This document shows positions 41,346 through 50,958 of a DNA stretch of 64,000 bases, piece after piece. The first letter of the stretch is position 1. Each line of letters opens with the position of its first letter. This stretch comes from Methanocella arvoryzae MRE50 (GTDB lineage Archaea; Halobacteriota; Methanocellia; Methanocellales; Methanocellaceae): NCBI RefSeq assembly GCF_000063445.1, contig NC_009464.1, positions 992,001 through 1,056,000 of the forward strand, in the 5' to 3' direction. The notes beneath the pieces were generated by a model. The model had not been told where the DNA came from. It saw only the letters and a program-made list of their open reading frames with translations, and made no database searches. Both the position numbers and the translations under genes were made by a program.

Positions 41346-43016
41346 TTACTTTGCGGGAATGACGAGAGATCTCTCGCCTGCCGGCATGAACTCGCGGATT
41401 GCGCCGCGGGCAAACTCCTTCCTCGGCTCGGTGAAGTCGAAGGCAAGGCTCTTGTCTGCGAAGGCAATCTTGATGAGCGGGCTTGCGACCCACGCATCGC
41501 CACGGCCGTAGTGGGCTGCGCCGGCGATACCGGTGTAGCCACCCTGGTGGCCTACGTTCATTGCGTAGTTCGGGTAGTTCGGGCCTCTCAGTTCATCGAT
41601 TGCGCCCTCGTCGGACCTGCAGGAGAACACGTTGGTTGCACCGCACTGGTCCTGCAGGTCGTAGCCGAAGAAGCCCAGCCTGCCCCATGCTTCCTTGTGC
41701 AGGTACATGGACAGGTACCAGGCCGACAGGCCTGCGTTGGCGTTGCCGGTCGCGAGAGAGGTGGTGACACCTGCTGCTGCGGACAGGACAGTCGCCCTCT
41801 GCGAGCCACCGAAGTGGTCCTCGAGGGTGGTCGGGTACTTCTCGTACTGCTCGATGCCGTACAGGGTGACTTCAGTGCCGATGTCGTTGACTACGTCCAT
41901 GGTCGGCTTCGCCTTGGCGATGCCGTACTTGCCCTTGATGTAGTCGTAGCCGTAGTAGCAGAAGTCATCGAGGATGTCGTCAGTGTATGCAGCGGTTGCA
42001 TACTGGGTGAAGCCGACACCGCCGGACATGTAGCTGCCGAGCCAGATCTGGTCGTACAGCATGCAGCCGGATGCGACGGTCTCGAGCGAGGACTTCACGG
42101 GGTCGTCCGGGTATTTCCTGTGGGTCTGGACAATGTCTGCCAGGAAGCCGAAGGATACTCCACCGGGCTCGTTGGGGCCACGGGCACGCCTTGCGGGCAG
42201 GAGGTTACCCATCTCGACGACCGATGCGTGCTTGGCGGCGAATGCGAGGTCTGCGACTGCTGCCTCACCGGCGCACATCTTGTATGCGTCGATGAACGAC
42301 ATGCCGATCTGCATTGCGGACCACCTGGAGGTGGTGCCACCGTCGCAAGTCCTGACTACGATGGTCGGGATGTGGACAGCCTGGAACAGCTGCTTGCCGA
42401 TAGCCTTCTTGAGCTGGGCGGCCTGCTCCTTGGGGAATGCCTTGTTGATGTCCAGGACGTACTGCTTGTCGATGGAGTCGGCGAGCTCGTCGTCACCGGT
42501 GAAGACCTTGACGAAGCAGTCGTCGGTGAGGCCCGGGTGGGTCTCGACCATGTGTTCCTGTACGACTGCTGCGCCCGGCATTGCGTGGTTGAGCACTGCC
42601 AGGTAGTTGCTGATCGTTTCAGGGGTGACGGTCTTGCCTAACCTCTTCTCGAGGGTGGCGTGGGCGGTGTCAAGGCCTACGATGACGGTCCTGCGGATCT
42701 CATCCCAGAACTGCTGCATTGCAGCGTTGTTGACGAAGTGCAGGTCGTCGCCTTCAACTGCGATGTCAGTGCCGCTGACTACATAGTTCATCAGCTGCCT
42801 CTGACCGAGGGGGATACCTCCCATGTGCACCATGGGGTTGTACATGGAGATGCCTCTCTTCTTCGCGATTGCGTCGCCGGTCTTCTTGAACTCGACCTTT
42901 CTCTTGGACTGAGTGTAACCTTCGTACTTGAACTTGGTTACCTGGGCGGTCGGCTCTTCGGCGAACTTCTTCTTCATTGCCTTGATGAATCTCTTCTGAG
43001 TTTCCTTAACTGCCAT
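41346..43016 (-). CDS. mcrA: Methyl-coenzyme M reductase alpha subunit
   Basis: McrA holds the nickel F430 active site that releases methane from methyl-CoM and CoB. The 556 residues contain [11 protein letters not shown] (site of the methyl-His), [19 protein letters not shown] (methyl-Arg region), and [16 protein letters not shown], which carries the thioglycine position and the Cys of the S-methylcysteine site. The residue just before the thioglycine is Phe, where some methanogens have Tyr. It ends ERSLVIPAK as usual. It is the last gene of mcrBDCGA. Probable modification enzymes (YcaO-TfuA) are encoded about 11 kb downstream. Confidence 0.98.
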   Translation of the reverse strand: MAVKETQKRFIKAMKKKFAEEPTAQVTKFKYEGYTQSKRKVEFKKTGDAIAKKRGISMYNPMVHMGGIPLGQRQLMNYVVSGTDIAVEGDDLHFVNNAAMQQFWDEIRRTVIVGLDTAHATLEKRLGKTVTPETISNYLAVLNHAMPGAAVVQEHMVETHPGLTDDCFVKVFTGDDELADSIDKQYVLDINKAFPKEQAAQLKKAIGKQLFQAVHIPTIVVRTCDGGTTSRWSAMQIGMSFIDAYKMCAGEAAVADLAFAAKHASVVEMGNLLPARRARGPNEPGGVSFGFLADIVQTHRKYPDDPVKSSLETVASGCMLYDQIWLGSYMSGGVGFTQYATAAYTDDILDDFCYYGYDYIKGKYGIAKAKPTMDVVNDIGTEVTLYGIEQYEKYPTTLEDHFGGSQRATVLSAAAGVTTSLATGNANAGLSAWYLSMYLHKEAWGRLGFFGYDLQDQCGATNVFSCRSDEGAIDELRGPNYPNYAMNVGHQGGYTGIAGAAHYGRGDAWVASPLIKIAFADKSLAFDFTEPRKEFARGAIREFMPAGERSLVIPAK

Positions 43017-43031
43017 TTAGCTCACCTCTCC

Positions 43032-43790
43032 TTACACCTTCGGGTAGAAGCCGCACTTTGTCCTGAGGGTGAAAATCCTCTGGACCCAGCCAACTACCTC
43101 GTCGTCGGACCTGAAGGAAACGCCATCGATCCTGTAGATGGTCGTCCTCTTCTTGAGCTCTGCTTCGGACATGGGCTTGCCGAGGTTGACCTTGCGGTCG
43201 AGCGGGTCGCCGACCTGGTCCTTGACTGCCTTGACGGTGCCGTCCTTGTCCAGGACCTGCCTCTGCAGCATGTCGAACATCATGCCGTTCTCGTTCAGCC
43301 TGAGCGAGTGGCCGTGCACAGTGCAGCCTCTGAGGGATGTCCTGGCGGGGTCGAACATCTCGGTCTCGAAGGTTTCCTTGGTGATCTTCTCAAGGTCTCT
43401 CTCACGAGCTTCGATGATCTGCCTGCCGGAGAGGGTGCCTGGGTCTACTCCCCTGTACCTGGTGACTGCCATCCATGACCTGAGGTAGGGGACCATCGGG
43501 GCGAAGTACATGGAGTCAGCGTACTGGTTGTACCTGATCCTGTCGCCTGCCTTTGCGCCGGGGGTGGGCTCGACCAGCTTGCGGATCGGGCAGTCCGGCT
43601 CGTTGCTCTCGGTTAAGGGCGGGTGGATGGTCTTGTATGCGGAACCCGGAGCGCGGTGTCCCAGCATGATGACGATGTCATCATCGGAGAGGCTCCTGAG
43701 CTTCTCCATCTTGTATGAGGGGTCCATGAACTTCTTACGGTTCTGGGCCACAGAAGTCTTACCTGGGTAGAACTGTGGTTTGTATGCCAT
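43032..43790 (-). CDS. mcrG: Methyl-coenzyme M reductase gamma subunit
   Basis: McrG completes the alpha2-beta2-gamma2 core of MCR. From the ATG at 43790 it reads MAYKPQFYPGKTSVAQNRKK, 252 residues; conserved parts are IVIMLGHRAPGSAYKTIHPPL, YNQYADSMYFAPMVPYLRSW, and LRGCTVHGHSLRLNENGMMFDML. A TTG three codons upstream begins the open frame, but GGAG is better spaced for the ATG. It is 15 bp upstream of mcrA. Confidence 0.97.
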   Translation of the reverse strand: MAYKPQFYPGKTSVAQNRKKFMDPSYKMEKLRSLSDDDIVIMLGHRAPGSAYKTIHPPLTESNEPDCPIRKLVEPTPGAKAGDRIRYNQYADSMYFAPMVPYLRSWMAVTRYRGVDPGTLSGRQIIEARERDLEKITKETFETEMFDPARTSLRGCTVHGHSLRLNENGMMFDMLQRQVLDKDGTVKAVKDQVGDPLDRKVNLGKPMSEAELKKRTTIYRIDGVSFRSDDEVVGWVQRIFTLRTKCGFYPKV

Positions 43791-43802
43791 ATCATTCAAC
43801 TC

Positions 43803-44429
43803 CTACTTTGTAGTGAGCTTTTGCGGGTTTAGTTCAATGATATGCTTCACGATCTCGTTCAGCTTGTCTCTTGCACAAGTCTGACCTCTCGTGATACCGG
43901 TTACGATCTCAACGACTGTTCCCTGTGTTTCGACTTTGTCCTCGGGCGGCTGGACCACGCGGGTCTTGACGCCTATCCGGGCGAAGTCCTCGAAGTCTAC
44001 CGGGGCCTGACAGACGATGATTGCGGGGATGTCGACAAAACGCAGGATGTCCCTGGCTTTGTAGATCACGTGAGATTTCACGTTGCCCAGATGTATCAAT
44101 GCCACTTTGTGCCGGCGTATCTGCTCGATCTCCTTCTCGTTCAAGCCGAACTTAGGCCCGTGGCCGATAGCTGCGTCCTCCGCATCGGAGGGCACGCCAC
44201 CGCCGGAATAGAGCACCAGGACAGATACCTGGATGCCTTCTTTCCTGAGCCCGTGGGTGATCTCGCAAACTGGCTTGGTTATGTGCCGCCTCCCGGGAGT
44301 CATGGCGATGGCGACCACATCGGGTCGGCCCGTTTCTGAAAGGGTGCCTCTCTGGGCGAGGCCTCCTCCCTTATCCAGGCCCATGCTTTCTCTGCAATCC
44401 ACAACCTGTGTCTCACGGTCTATTGGCAT
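43803..44429 (-). CDS. mcrC: Methyl-coenzyme M reductase operon protein C
   Basis: McrC is not part of the mature enzyme; it has been found with the ATP-dependent reductive activation complex of MCR. The 208 residues carry the family patterns VDCRESMGLDKGGGLAQRGTLSE, MTPGRRHITKPVCEITHGLR, SVLVLYSGGGVPSD, and VQPPEDKVETQGTVVEIVTG. It is spaced 12 bp before mcrG and 7 bp after mcrD. Confidence 0.94.
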   Translation of the reverse strand: MPIDRETQVVDCRESMGLDKGGGLAQRGTLSETGRPDVVAIAMTPGRRHITKPVCEITHGLRKEGIQVSVLVLYSGGGVPSDAEDAAIGHGPKFGLNEKEIEQIRRHKVALIHLGNVKSHVIYKARDILRFVDIPAIIVCQAPVDFEDFARIGVKTRVVQPPEDKVETQGTVVEIVTGITRGQTCARDKLNEIVKHIIELNPQKLTTK

Positions 44430-44436
44430 TTTTACT

Positions 44437-44940
44437 TCATCTCCGTTTTTCGTCTCTGTCGTCCGATTTCGGCGGGCAGTACGAGTATTTCTGCATCGCC
44501 CCGGGATCGGACATGCCCACAGATATGTCGTCGACTTTACCGCCTTTTCTCACGTAGTCCGTCAGCGTTTTCTGCGTCCGGATATAGAGACCCTCGTTGA
44601 TCTCGAACGGGAAAGGCAAAGTCTTTCGACACGCTTCGTTGATTTTATCTTTTACTCCAGGGTTCTCGATCTCCACGAAAATCCGCCCCACCTGGACGGT
44701 CAACTCGATTTTTTCACCCATGATGTCGAGAAATTTCTTCTCGCGGGCATCGAACTTTCCATCCAGGAGGTCTTTCGGATCATCCTTCGGGAGACGGGGG
44801 CCGTACACGATCATGCGGGTGATCCCGCCGATCTTGTTCAGCTCGTTGAGCAGAGCCTGGGCAGTCTCGATGTTGAGTAGCCGCTCGGGGAAAATCTCGA
44901 TTTGCATCAGGCGATTTTTCCCGGTAACCGGCGCTACCAT
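44437..44940 (-). CDS. mcrD: Methyl-coenzyme M reductase operon protein D
   Basis: McrD is a small MCR assembly protein that associates with apo-MCR. The 167-residue sequence has the family stretch QIEIFPERLLNIETAQALLNEL, MIVYGPRLPKDDP, KFLDIMGEKIELTVQVGRIFVEIE, and ends with a basic tail (DDRDEKRR). GGAGTTTAAG precedes the ATG at 44940; a second ATG 11 codons in is an alternative. It follows mcrB by 30 bp. Confidence 0.94.
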   Translation of the reverse strand: MVAPVTGKNRLMQIEIFPERLLNIETAQALLNELNKIGGITRMIVYGPRLPKDDPKDLLDGKFDAREKKFLDIMGEKIELTVQVGRIFVEIENPGVKDKINEACRKTLPFPFEINEGLYIRTQKTLTDYVRKGGKVDDISVGMSDPGAMQKYSYCPPKSDDRDEKRR

Positions 44941-44970
44941 TCTTAAACTCCGCTTTGTTCAGTTACCTGT

Positions 44971-46302
44971 CTAAATCTTGTCCTTGATTTCCTTGGCGCC
45001 CTTCGCTACTGCGACGAGCGGCTGGTTGAACTCGGGGATCTCACCGAAGACTTCCATTGCCTTGGAGGTCGACTCGGGCGAGAACATCTGAGTGCCTGCA
45101 TCAAGTGCGCAAGCTGCCGACACGCAAGGTACAGCGAAGCCCTTGGAGTGCCTGGTCACGACGTGGTTACCGTTGAAGATACCCGGTCCGCCGCCACCGT
45201 AGATCGAGTGGCTGAAGAACGAGAAGCCGACAGCGGTACCCTGGACCTTACCGAAGTCCACACCCGGAAGTGCGGTCTCTCTCTCGAGAAGGTCGTTGTA
45301 GTACAGCAGAGTCGAAGACACAGCCTGGGCGCCTCTGAGTGCACCGCAGTTGACCATCGTGGCTGCCATTACACCGGCTGCCGCGTAGGCGTTCCACTTC
45401 GGGATGTCGTCCGTGGTGTACACCTTGTATCCGGACGGAAGTGTCTTCTCGACTTTAATAACTTTGTCCTCGATGGCCTTGCCAACGATGGTGGCAACGA
45501 CGGAACCGACGGTGCCGTTCTTGCCGTTCTCCTTAACAGTGGAGTATACGAGGTTGTTCGCGTTCAGGCCCTGGTATGCGAAGCCCATTAACTGGTACCT
45601 CTCCCACGGACCGATTGCATCGCCCATTTCCCACACGCCTGCCTGCTCGAAGATCGAGTTCAGGGCAGCTGCGTTCATGGCGTTTCTCTTAGAGATGATG
45701 ACGCAGTGGTTGGTCGGAATGTTCCTCAGTGCGTAGCCGACACCTTCGTCCTTCTGGGGGACATCGAGAATCGACTTGACGTTGCCGCCTTCGAGGTCGA
45801 TCGTCTGCGGGTACATACCCCAGACAGCCGCCTTGACGAAGGCACCGTCGAACATGTCAACCTTGTACAGCTCGAGGATGGACTCGACGGTCGCGGTTGC
45901 GGTAGAGCTGATGCCTGCCACGAACTCTGCGCCCGCTTCTATCCTCTGGGTCGGTACCTGCACGAGCAGGCTCTTGCCGCCGCCGAGGACCTTGACGTTG
46001 GTGTCGTCGCCCTTGGTTACGCGGACCAGTTCCTCGATCTTCTTGGCGATCTTGTCTGCGTCCTTGGTCAGGGGTAAGTCCAGGCTCTTGCCCAGTACCT
46101 GCCTGCCCTTGCCGCCTACCTTACCAGTCTTAAGGGCATTCTCGATGCCTTCAAGGCTGACGGAGACGGATCTCTTGGTCAGGTTGACGATCTTGCGGAT
46201 AGCGGGGTTTACAATCGGGCTGACTGCCTCGAGTGGAACGTCCTTCTCCAGAAGCTTTCCCTTGTCATCATACAGGTCTATCTTGTCCTTATATTTTGGC
46301 AT
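44971..46302 (-). CDS. mcrB: Methyl-coenzyme M reductase beta subunit
   Basis: McrB is the second large subunit of MCR and the first gene of the operon. From the ATG at 46302 it reads [20 protein letters not shown] and has 443 residues. Conserved parts include [45 protein letters not shown], and [33 protein letters not shown] long GGGAGGAGGGAG ribosome site fixes this start against the open frame nine codons upstream. A long AT-rich region lies upstream. Confidence 0.98.
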   Translation of the reverse strand: MPKYKDKIDLYDDKGKLLEKDVPLEAVSPIVNPAIRKIVNLTKRSVSVSLEGIENALKTGKVGGKGRQVLGKSLDLPLTKDADKIAKKIEELVRVTKGDDTNVKVLGGGKSLLVQVPTQRIEAGAEFVAGISSTATATVESILELYKVDMFDGAFVKAAVWGMYPQTIDLEGGNVKSILDVPQKDEGVGYALRNIPTNHCVIISKRNAMNAAALNSIFEQAGVWEMGDAIGPWERYQLMGFAYQGLNANNLVYSTVKENGKNGTVGSVVATIVGKAIEDKVIKVEKTLPSGYKVYTTDDIPKWNAYAAAGVMAATMVNCGALRGAQAVSSTLLYYNDLLERETALPGVDFGKVQGTAVGFSFFSHSIYGGGGPGIFNGNHVVTRHSKGFAVPCVSAACALDAGTQMFSPESTSKAMEVFGEIPEFNQPLVAVAKGAKEIKDKI

Positions 46303-46959
46303 TTTCTCCCTCCTCCCGTAGGATTTCAAAACATATCAAGTGGCCGAAGTGGCCGGATAACGGCTGTGGAGAGAAGCCTCGCCGCAAGCCAGGCAGTGTT
46401 TGTTGCCATGCTGCGCCAGGTCATCAATCGCTGAATTCCTAAAACGATCAGTATTGATATTCCTCTCTCTAACCACTTGAACAATAATGATATAGCATTT
46501 CAAAGATATTAAGTTTATGTCTCGTTAATCAATCATTTGAGCTTCAATATAGTTATAAACAAATGGAAAAGAAATAATCCAAATATATTCCTATAATTAC
46601 CTGTCATCCATATTAATCAATTTGTTACAAAACATGATAAATAAACGTAATTAGCTTCTTAATCGATATTATTTTAATATAAAAATAACTTCTAAAAAGG
46701 AGTGAATATCATACATTTGCAAGTGAATCTATAAATAGATTACTATATGTAAAAAAAAGACAAAATTAACAAGAAATAACTTTTTTAGCACATGTATCAG
46801 CATATTATTACAATAATGGTCGGGATAAGCGTACGATCTCAAATTAGAGCTACAATATGCCACCATATAGCATATTTAGCGTGTATTTTCCGATATTTTT
46901 AGGTTACGTTACAATGTAAATAAGCGTGGAATGAGGGGTGATGATCCAGTGATTTGGGG
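46303..46959. promoter_or_regulatory. AT-rich regulatory region upstream of the mcr operon
   Basis: A 657-bp gene-free stretch. Bases 46440-46950 are extremely AT-rich, quite unlike the flanking coding DNA. On the minus strand TATA-like elements lie near 46556-46546 (GTTTATAACTATA) and 46522-46510 (AACTTAATATCT), giving leaders of around 190-230 nt. The 110 bases next to mcrB are GC-richer and could be a leader. I see no long inverted repeat, no tRNA and no credible small gene. Confidence 0.5.
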
Positions 46960-48168
46960 CTATATTCTCCGCCCGATCAGGTAAGTTGTCTTTGCAGCGG
47001 ATATTTCCACGTTCGCCACTGTTCCCAGCGGCAGGTCTTCCTCAATCACCACCATATTATAGGAGGGATCGCGTGCGATAACCGTGCCAGGCTTGCCCTT
47101 TTCTGATACAAGCACGGATCTGCGGCTGCCCACCGCTTCTTTCAGGTCATGAGAGGTGACTTCGTGATGCAGTGCGGTCAGCATACGGGAACGTTCTTTC
47201 TTGGTGCGCTCGAGCACGTCTGGCATCGCTGCCGCAGGGGTGCCCGGCCGGGGGGAGAAGCGGGTGATGTTCACCTTCAGCGGCCGGTTAGTCCGCAGAT
47301 CTTCCAGCGTGAGGCGGAAATCCGCTTCGGTCTCGGTAGGGAAGCCTACGATGTAGTCTGTCGAGAAGGTGATCCCCGGCACCCCGGCTCGAAGCCGTGA
47401 TATGATAGCCGAGTACTCCTGCTCTGTATACGGCCTCTGCATGAGCTTCAGAATTCGATCGGACCCTGACTGCACAGGTATATGGGCAAACCGGTAGACC
47501 TTCGGATGGTTCAGCACATCGACCATATCGGGCAGGATGTCGGCGATCGAGAAGGGGTTCATCATGCCGATGCGCACCTTGAAGTTGCCGGGAAGCGAAG
47601 CAATACTCCGTATGAGTGTGGGTAGCCGCACTCCCGTATCCAGGCCGTAAGCCCCTGAATCCTGAGAGGTGAGGAAGAGCTCCGAGGCGCCTTCTGCGAT
47701 CGCCCGGCGGGCGGCCTCCACGATGTCCGGGGCAGGCGTGCTGCGGATGCGGCCCCTCACGAGCCTCACTATGCAGTATGAGCACTGGCCATTACACCCT
47801 TCGGCAATCTTGATGGTCGCGGTCCTGCCAGTCATCGCAATCGAAAGCCCGGCCTCCGGCCGAAGGCCCAGTGCCCGGACGACCGGCAGCGAGCCGGGCC
47901 CGTCCACGAACTCGTAGCCCTTAAGCCGCCCGGGCTCCGCCACTGCCAGGCACCCGGCCACGAGGACTCTTTTGCCGGGAAAGCGGGAGACTGCCCTCAG
48001 CATGCTATTCGCAGTATGGCCGGTCACGGCGCAGGTGTTTACAACGATGACGTCGGCTTCCTCCGGGCTTGAGGCGATCGCTCCACCCGATGCCAGCACT
48101 GCGTCCCTGATGCCTGCGGAATCCGCTTCGTTGGCGGTGCAGCCGTACGTCTCGATATAGACTCGCAT
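46960..48168 (-). CDS. MiaB-like tRNA methylthiotransferase (archaeal/eukaryotic MtaB type)
   Basis: Such radical-SAM methylthiotransferases add a methylthio group to t6A37 of tRNA (as human CDKAL1 does). The 402-residue protein has the N-terminal UPF0004 domain with three cluster cysteines (MRVYIETYGCTANEAD, VVNTCAVTGHT, VLVAGCLAVAEPG), the radical SAM motif CNGQCSYCIV, and a C-terminal TRAM-like barrel (RRSVLVSEKGKPGTVIARD). The ATG at 48168 is preferred over one two codons upstream. It is monocistronic and divergent from the fumarase genes. Confidence 0.88.
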   Translation of the reverse strand: MRVYIETYGCTANEADSAGIRDAVLASGGAIASSPEEADVIVVNTCAVTGHTANSMLRAVSRFPGKRVLVAGCLAVAEPGRLKGYEFVDGPGSLPVVRALGLRPEAGLSIAMTGRTATIKIAEGCNGQCSYCIVRLVRGRIRSTPAPDIVEAARRAIAEGASELFLTSQDSGAYGLDTGVRLPTLIRSIASLPGNFKVRIGMMNPFSIADILPDMVDVLNHPKVYRFAHIPVQSGSDRILKLMQRPYTEQEYSAIISRLRAGVPGITFSTDYIVGFPTETEADFRLTLEDLRTNRPLKVNITRFSPRPGTPAAAMPDVLERTKKERSRMLTALHHEVTSHDLKEAVGSRRSVLVSEKGKPGTVIARDPSYNMVVIEEDLPLGTVANVEISAAKTTYLIGRRI

Positions 48169-48283
48169 AGTCACACCGGATAATATCGTGCCGGATTAAA
48201 AATCTTCTGAAAACCTCGAAAATTTCTGACAGGCCGGATACTCTTAAGTAATTTTTAAGCCCCATGCGGACTACTTGCTCTTG

Positions 48284-49150
48284 ATGTCGCTGGAGAGGAA
48301 CATCGAGGACGCCGCCGTCGAGCTGATCAGAAGGGCGGTGACCCGGCTGCCGGCCGGAGTGATTGCGGAGCTGGAGAGAGCGGAGAGGACAGAATCGCAG
48401 GATACCCCTAAGCGGGAACTGCGGGCCATGATCGAGAACGTGAGGGAAGCCGGGAGATGCACCCTGCCCATGTGCCAGGACACCGGGATCCCGTTATTCT
48501 TCGTCACTGTAGGGTCGTTCAGGGTGAAGGGGCTGGAAGAAGTCCTTGCCGCAGCCGTAAGAAAGGCTACCACAGAAGTTCCGCTCCGCAAAAACGTCGT
48601 GCATCCGCTGACCAGGGCGAATACTGGAGATAATACGGGCACCGATATGCCACACATAGCTTATTCGTTCCATGATGCCGAATATATGGAGATTTCGTAC
48701 ATGCCTAAAGGGGCCGGCTCGGAGAACATGAGCGCGCTGGCCATGCTGAACCCGTCTCAGGGCGTGCAGGGCATCCGCAAGTTTGTCGTAGAGACTATCG
48801 CTAAGGCAGAGGGCAAGCCCTGTCCGCCCGTGATCATCGGCGTGGGCCTGGGAGGCAGTTCCGACATGTGTATGGCGATGGCTAAAAGAGCCCTGCTGCG
48901 GCCGGTCGGAGAGAAGAATGCCGATCCGGAGATGGCAAAGCTGGAAGCGGAACTGCTGGAGTTGATCAACCGGACGGGAGTGGGCCCGATGGGCCTGGGA
49001 GGCAGGACGACTGCACTGGCAGTACACGTAGAATGGGCAAGCTGTCATACTGCCAGCCTGCCGGTGGGGCTGAATGTACAATGTTATGCTGCGAGAAGGG
49101 CGACGATACGAGTCTACCCGGACGGCCGGACAGAGTTCAGGGGTGACTGA
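48284..49150 (+). CDS. fumA: Class I fumarate hydratase, alpha (N-terminal) subunit
   Basis: This subunit with the beta subunit forms an iron-sulfur fumarase (or tartrate-type dehydratase) used in the partial TCA route of methanogens. The 288-residue protein has the cluster cysteines in TLPMCQDTGIP, IGVGLGGSSDMCMAMAKRALLRP and VEWASCHTASLPVGLNVQCYA, and the NTGDNTGTDMPHIAYSF motif. An in-frame TTG nine bases upstream is an alternative start. The beta subunit starts one base after the stop. Confidence 0.9.
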   Translation: MSLERNIEDAAVELIRRAVTRLPAGVIAELERAERTESQDTPKRELRAMIENVREAGRCTLPMCQDTGIPLFFVTVGSFRVKGLEEVLAAAVRKATTEVPLRKNVVHPLTRANTGDNTGTDMPHIAYSFHDAEYMEISYMPKGAGSENMSALAMLNPSQGVQGIRKFVVETIAKAEGKPCPPVIIGVGLGGSSDMCMAMAKRALLRPVGEKNADPEMAKLEAELLELINRTGVGPMGLGGRTTALAVHVEWASCHTASLPVGLNVQCYAARRATIRVYPDGRTEFRGD

Positions 49151-49151
49151 G

Positions 49152-49736
49152 ATGGAGCACAGGCTGAGGACTCCGGTCAGCGCCGAAACTGCAAGGTCCC
49201 TGCACGCCGGCGATACGGTTTTTTTAACGGGCACGATGATCACTGCCAGGGATAAGGCGCACATCCGGATGGCGGAGTACTTTTCGGGGGAGAAGCCGCT
49301 GCCGTTCTCCCTCGAAGGCGCAGTCATCTTTCATGGCGCACCCATCGTGCGGCAGAAGGCGGATGGATGGGAGATGGTGGCTATCGGGCCGACGACCAGC
49401 GCCAGGATGAACGACCTCGAGCCCCCGGTAATTGCCCATGGAGCCCGGATGATCGTCGGCAAAGGAGGCATGGATAGCCGCACCCTGCATGCGCTGCATG
49501 ATCATGGCAGCGTATACCTGTCAATGACCGGAGGGGCCGCAGTCCTCGGCGCCCGGATGGTGAAGCGGGTAGCCGGGGTCGAGTGGACTGACCTGGGGAT
49601 GGCAGAGGCGGTCTGGGTGCTGGAAGTAGAAGACTTCGGGCCGCTGACCGTAACTATGGATGCACATCTGCACGACCTGTACCAGGACGTGCGCAACAGG
49701 GTTTCGGAAAATATTAAAACCATGGGATTCAAATAA
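49152..49736 (+). CDS. fumB: Class I fumarate hydratase, beta (C-terminal) subunit
   Basis: The 194-residue partner of the alpha subunit. It has the beta-domain pattern: LHAGDTVFLTGTMITARDKAHIRM, GAVIFHGAPIVRQKADGW, GPTTSARMNDLEPPVIAHGARMIVGKGGM, and AVLGARMVKRVAGVEWTDLGMAEAVWVLEVEDFGPLTVTMDAHLHDLY. The start ATG at 49152 follows GGGGTGACTGAG; a longer open frame overlapping the alpha gene is not needed. A small zinc-ribbon gene follows after 23 bp. Confidence 0.9.
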   Translation: MEHRLRTPVSAETARSLHAGDTVFLTGTMITARDKAHIRMAEYFSGEKPLPFSLEGAVIFHGAPIVRQKADGWEMVAIGPTTSARMNDLEPPVIAHGARMIVGKGGMDSRTLHALHDHGSVYLSMTGGAAVLGARMVKRVAGVEWTDLGMAEAVWVLEVEDFGPLTVTMDAHLHDLYQDVRNRVSENIKTMGFK

Positions 49737-49759
49737 GCCATATCGAAAGGAGGTGAGCC

Positions 49760-49918
49760 ATGATGTGTAGCGGCGGAGGCATGGCTATGGACGTCGAGCT
49801 TGACGAGATCAAGTTCAGGAAATACAAGTGCAAGGATTGCGATTCCACATTCAAGGGAGCCGGCAAGAAACCGACTTGCCCGTCCTGCGGGTGCGAAGAC
49901 GTTGAGCTGATCGAGTGA
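49760..49918 (+). CDS. 52-residue zinc-ribbon protein
   Basis: A short gene with a strong AGGAGGTGAG ribosome site. It encodes MMCSGGGMAMDVELDE followed by a rubredoxin-like zinc ribbon: YKCKDCDSTFKGAGKKPTCPSCGCEDVELIE, i.e. two Cys-x2-Cys pairs 13 residues apart. The N-terminal third is Gly/Met-rich. It is in one unit with the fumarase genes (23 bp before) and overlaps the next gene by one base (TGATG). Function unknown; it may be a metal-binding accessory. Confidence 0.8.
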   Translation: MMCSGGGMAMDVELDEIKFRKYKCKDCDSTFKGAGKKPTCPSCGCEDVELIE

Positions 49919-50403
49919 TGCAGGAGTATAAGCTCGGCTTCGGAGAAATATTATTTTTGGGCGATGGCAGCCATACGGTAGGCATCGTCAAAGCGGCGAG
50001 GCTAAGGCACGTTTTCATCGAAACTGAAAAGGAAGAGCTGGTGCAGTTTCTGGGGGAGGACGACCTCATCGCCGCCTCGTGCTTTTCCGGCGGCCCGGGA
50101 GCGAAGGAAGCGATCCAGTGCATGCTGTACCTTGCCAGCATGGGCGGTATGCCGCTGCTGGTGCTGCCGAAGAATCACCCTGCCACAGGGCGCTTACCAG
50201 TAGTATTGTCTGCGGGTGAGCGAATCAGGCTGACATCGTGCATAGTGCCGGGCACTCACCCGGAGCAGGACGTGCTCTGCGGCCGGGGAGGGCTGAACGG
50301 GCTGGTGGTGGCCGGAATTCCGGGGGCGGTGACAGTGACGGGCGATATTTCCGGCATCACTGCAGAAACGGAGCTCAGGCTGTTTTACACCGGATTAAAA
50401 TAA
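49918..50403 (+). CDS. Unrecognised protein coupled to the zinc-ribbon gene
   Basis: A 161-residue protein I cannot place. It has alternating strands and helices (YKLGFGEILFLGDGSHTVGIVKAA, RHVFIETEKEELVQFLGEDDLIAASCF, GGMPLLVLPKNHPATGRLPVVLS) and a glycine-rich end (CGRGGLNGLVVAGIPGAVTVTG). The alternation suggests a Rossmann-like fold. It starts in the TGATG overlap with the zinc-ribbon gene. A GTG one codon upstream is also possible. Its place after fumarase may be functional or accidental. Confidence 0.6.
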   Translation: MQEYKLGFGEILFLGDGSHTVGIVKAARLRHVFIETEKEELVQFLGEDDLIAASCFSGGPGAKEAIQCMLYLASMGGMPLLVLPKNHPATGRLPVVLSAGERIRLTSCIVPGTHPEQDVLCGRGGLNGLVVAGIPGAVTVTGDISGITAETELRLFYTGLK

Positions 50404-50421
50404 AAATTGTATGAAATTTAG

Positions 50422-50784
50422 TTACGGGATGCCGAAGTACTCTTTCAGCTTGGGCTCGTTGAGCCTGAGCCGGATCTTCGGCCTGCCAAACGGCGTTTTC
50501 ACGCTTTCTTCCTGGATGACGCTGAGGTTGACCAGGAAGTCTTTCCTGCGGGAGAACGTAGCCTTGGACGCCACGCTGCTTTCCTCGCCCCACTGAACTA
50601 CATCATAGAATAGTTCGCCGTTTTTAGCAGCCGCTAGCAACGCTATGGAGACTTTATCAATGGCCTTGGTCTTGAGCACCGAGTACCGGGTGTCGTCGAA
50701 GGCTTTGCTGAACATGATAAAGTCCACAATCGTCTGTTCGGTTAGGTATCCCGACATCGAAGCGACTATATCGTTTAATTTCAT
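50422..50784 (-). CDS. Winged-helix-like small protein
   Basis: This 120-residue protein reads like a small transcriptional regulator: MKLNDIVASMSGYLTEQTIVDF, a helical dimer-like part (SKAFDDTRYSVLKTKAIDKVSIALLAAAKNGELFYDVV), then SVASKATFSRRKDFLVNLSVIQEESVKTPFGRPKIRLRL, which looks like a recognition helix followed by a beta wing. No ligand domain is evident. It is monocistronic. A regulatory role is an inference from the predicted secondary structure. Confidence 0.55.
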   Translation of the reverse strand: MKLNDIVASMSGYLTEQTIVDFIMFSKAFDDTRYSVLKTKAIDKVSIALLAAAKNGELFYDVVQWGEESSVASKATFSRRKDFLVNLSVIQEESVKTPFGRPKIRLRLNEPKLKEYFGIP

Positions 50785-50958
50785 AATTTAGATGTTTGCT
50801 TTGCGGGTAATAAAGTTTTTGATACAAAAATGTAACTTAAGCATAAATGAGCGCGTTTGTCAAATAAAGCCGTAATAATGCTAGATATTCCAGCGCCGAC
50901 GATATCTTTTCGAAAAGCGGTAAAATTACAGGTGAAAAAAGAAATAAGCTGCGGGGGT

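Noticed and set aside
41511-42641. A 376-codon open frame opposite mcrA
   Set aside because: Antisense shadow of a highly conserved gene; Cys/Val-rich nonsense composition.
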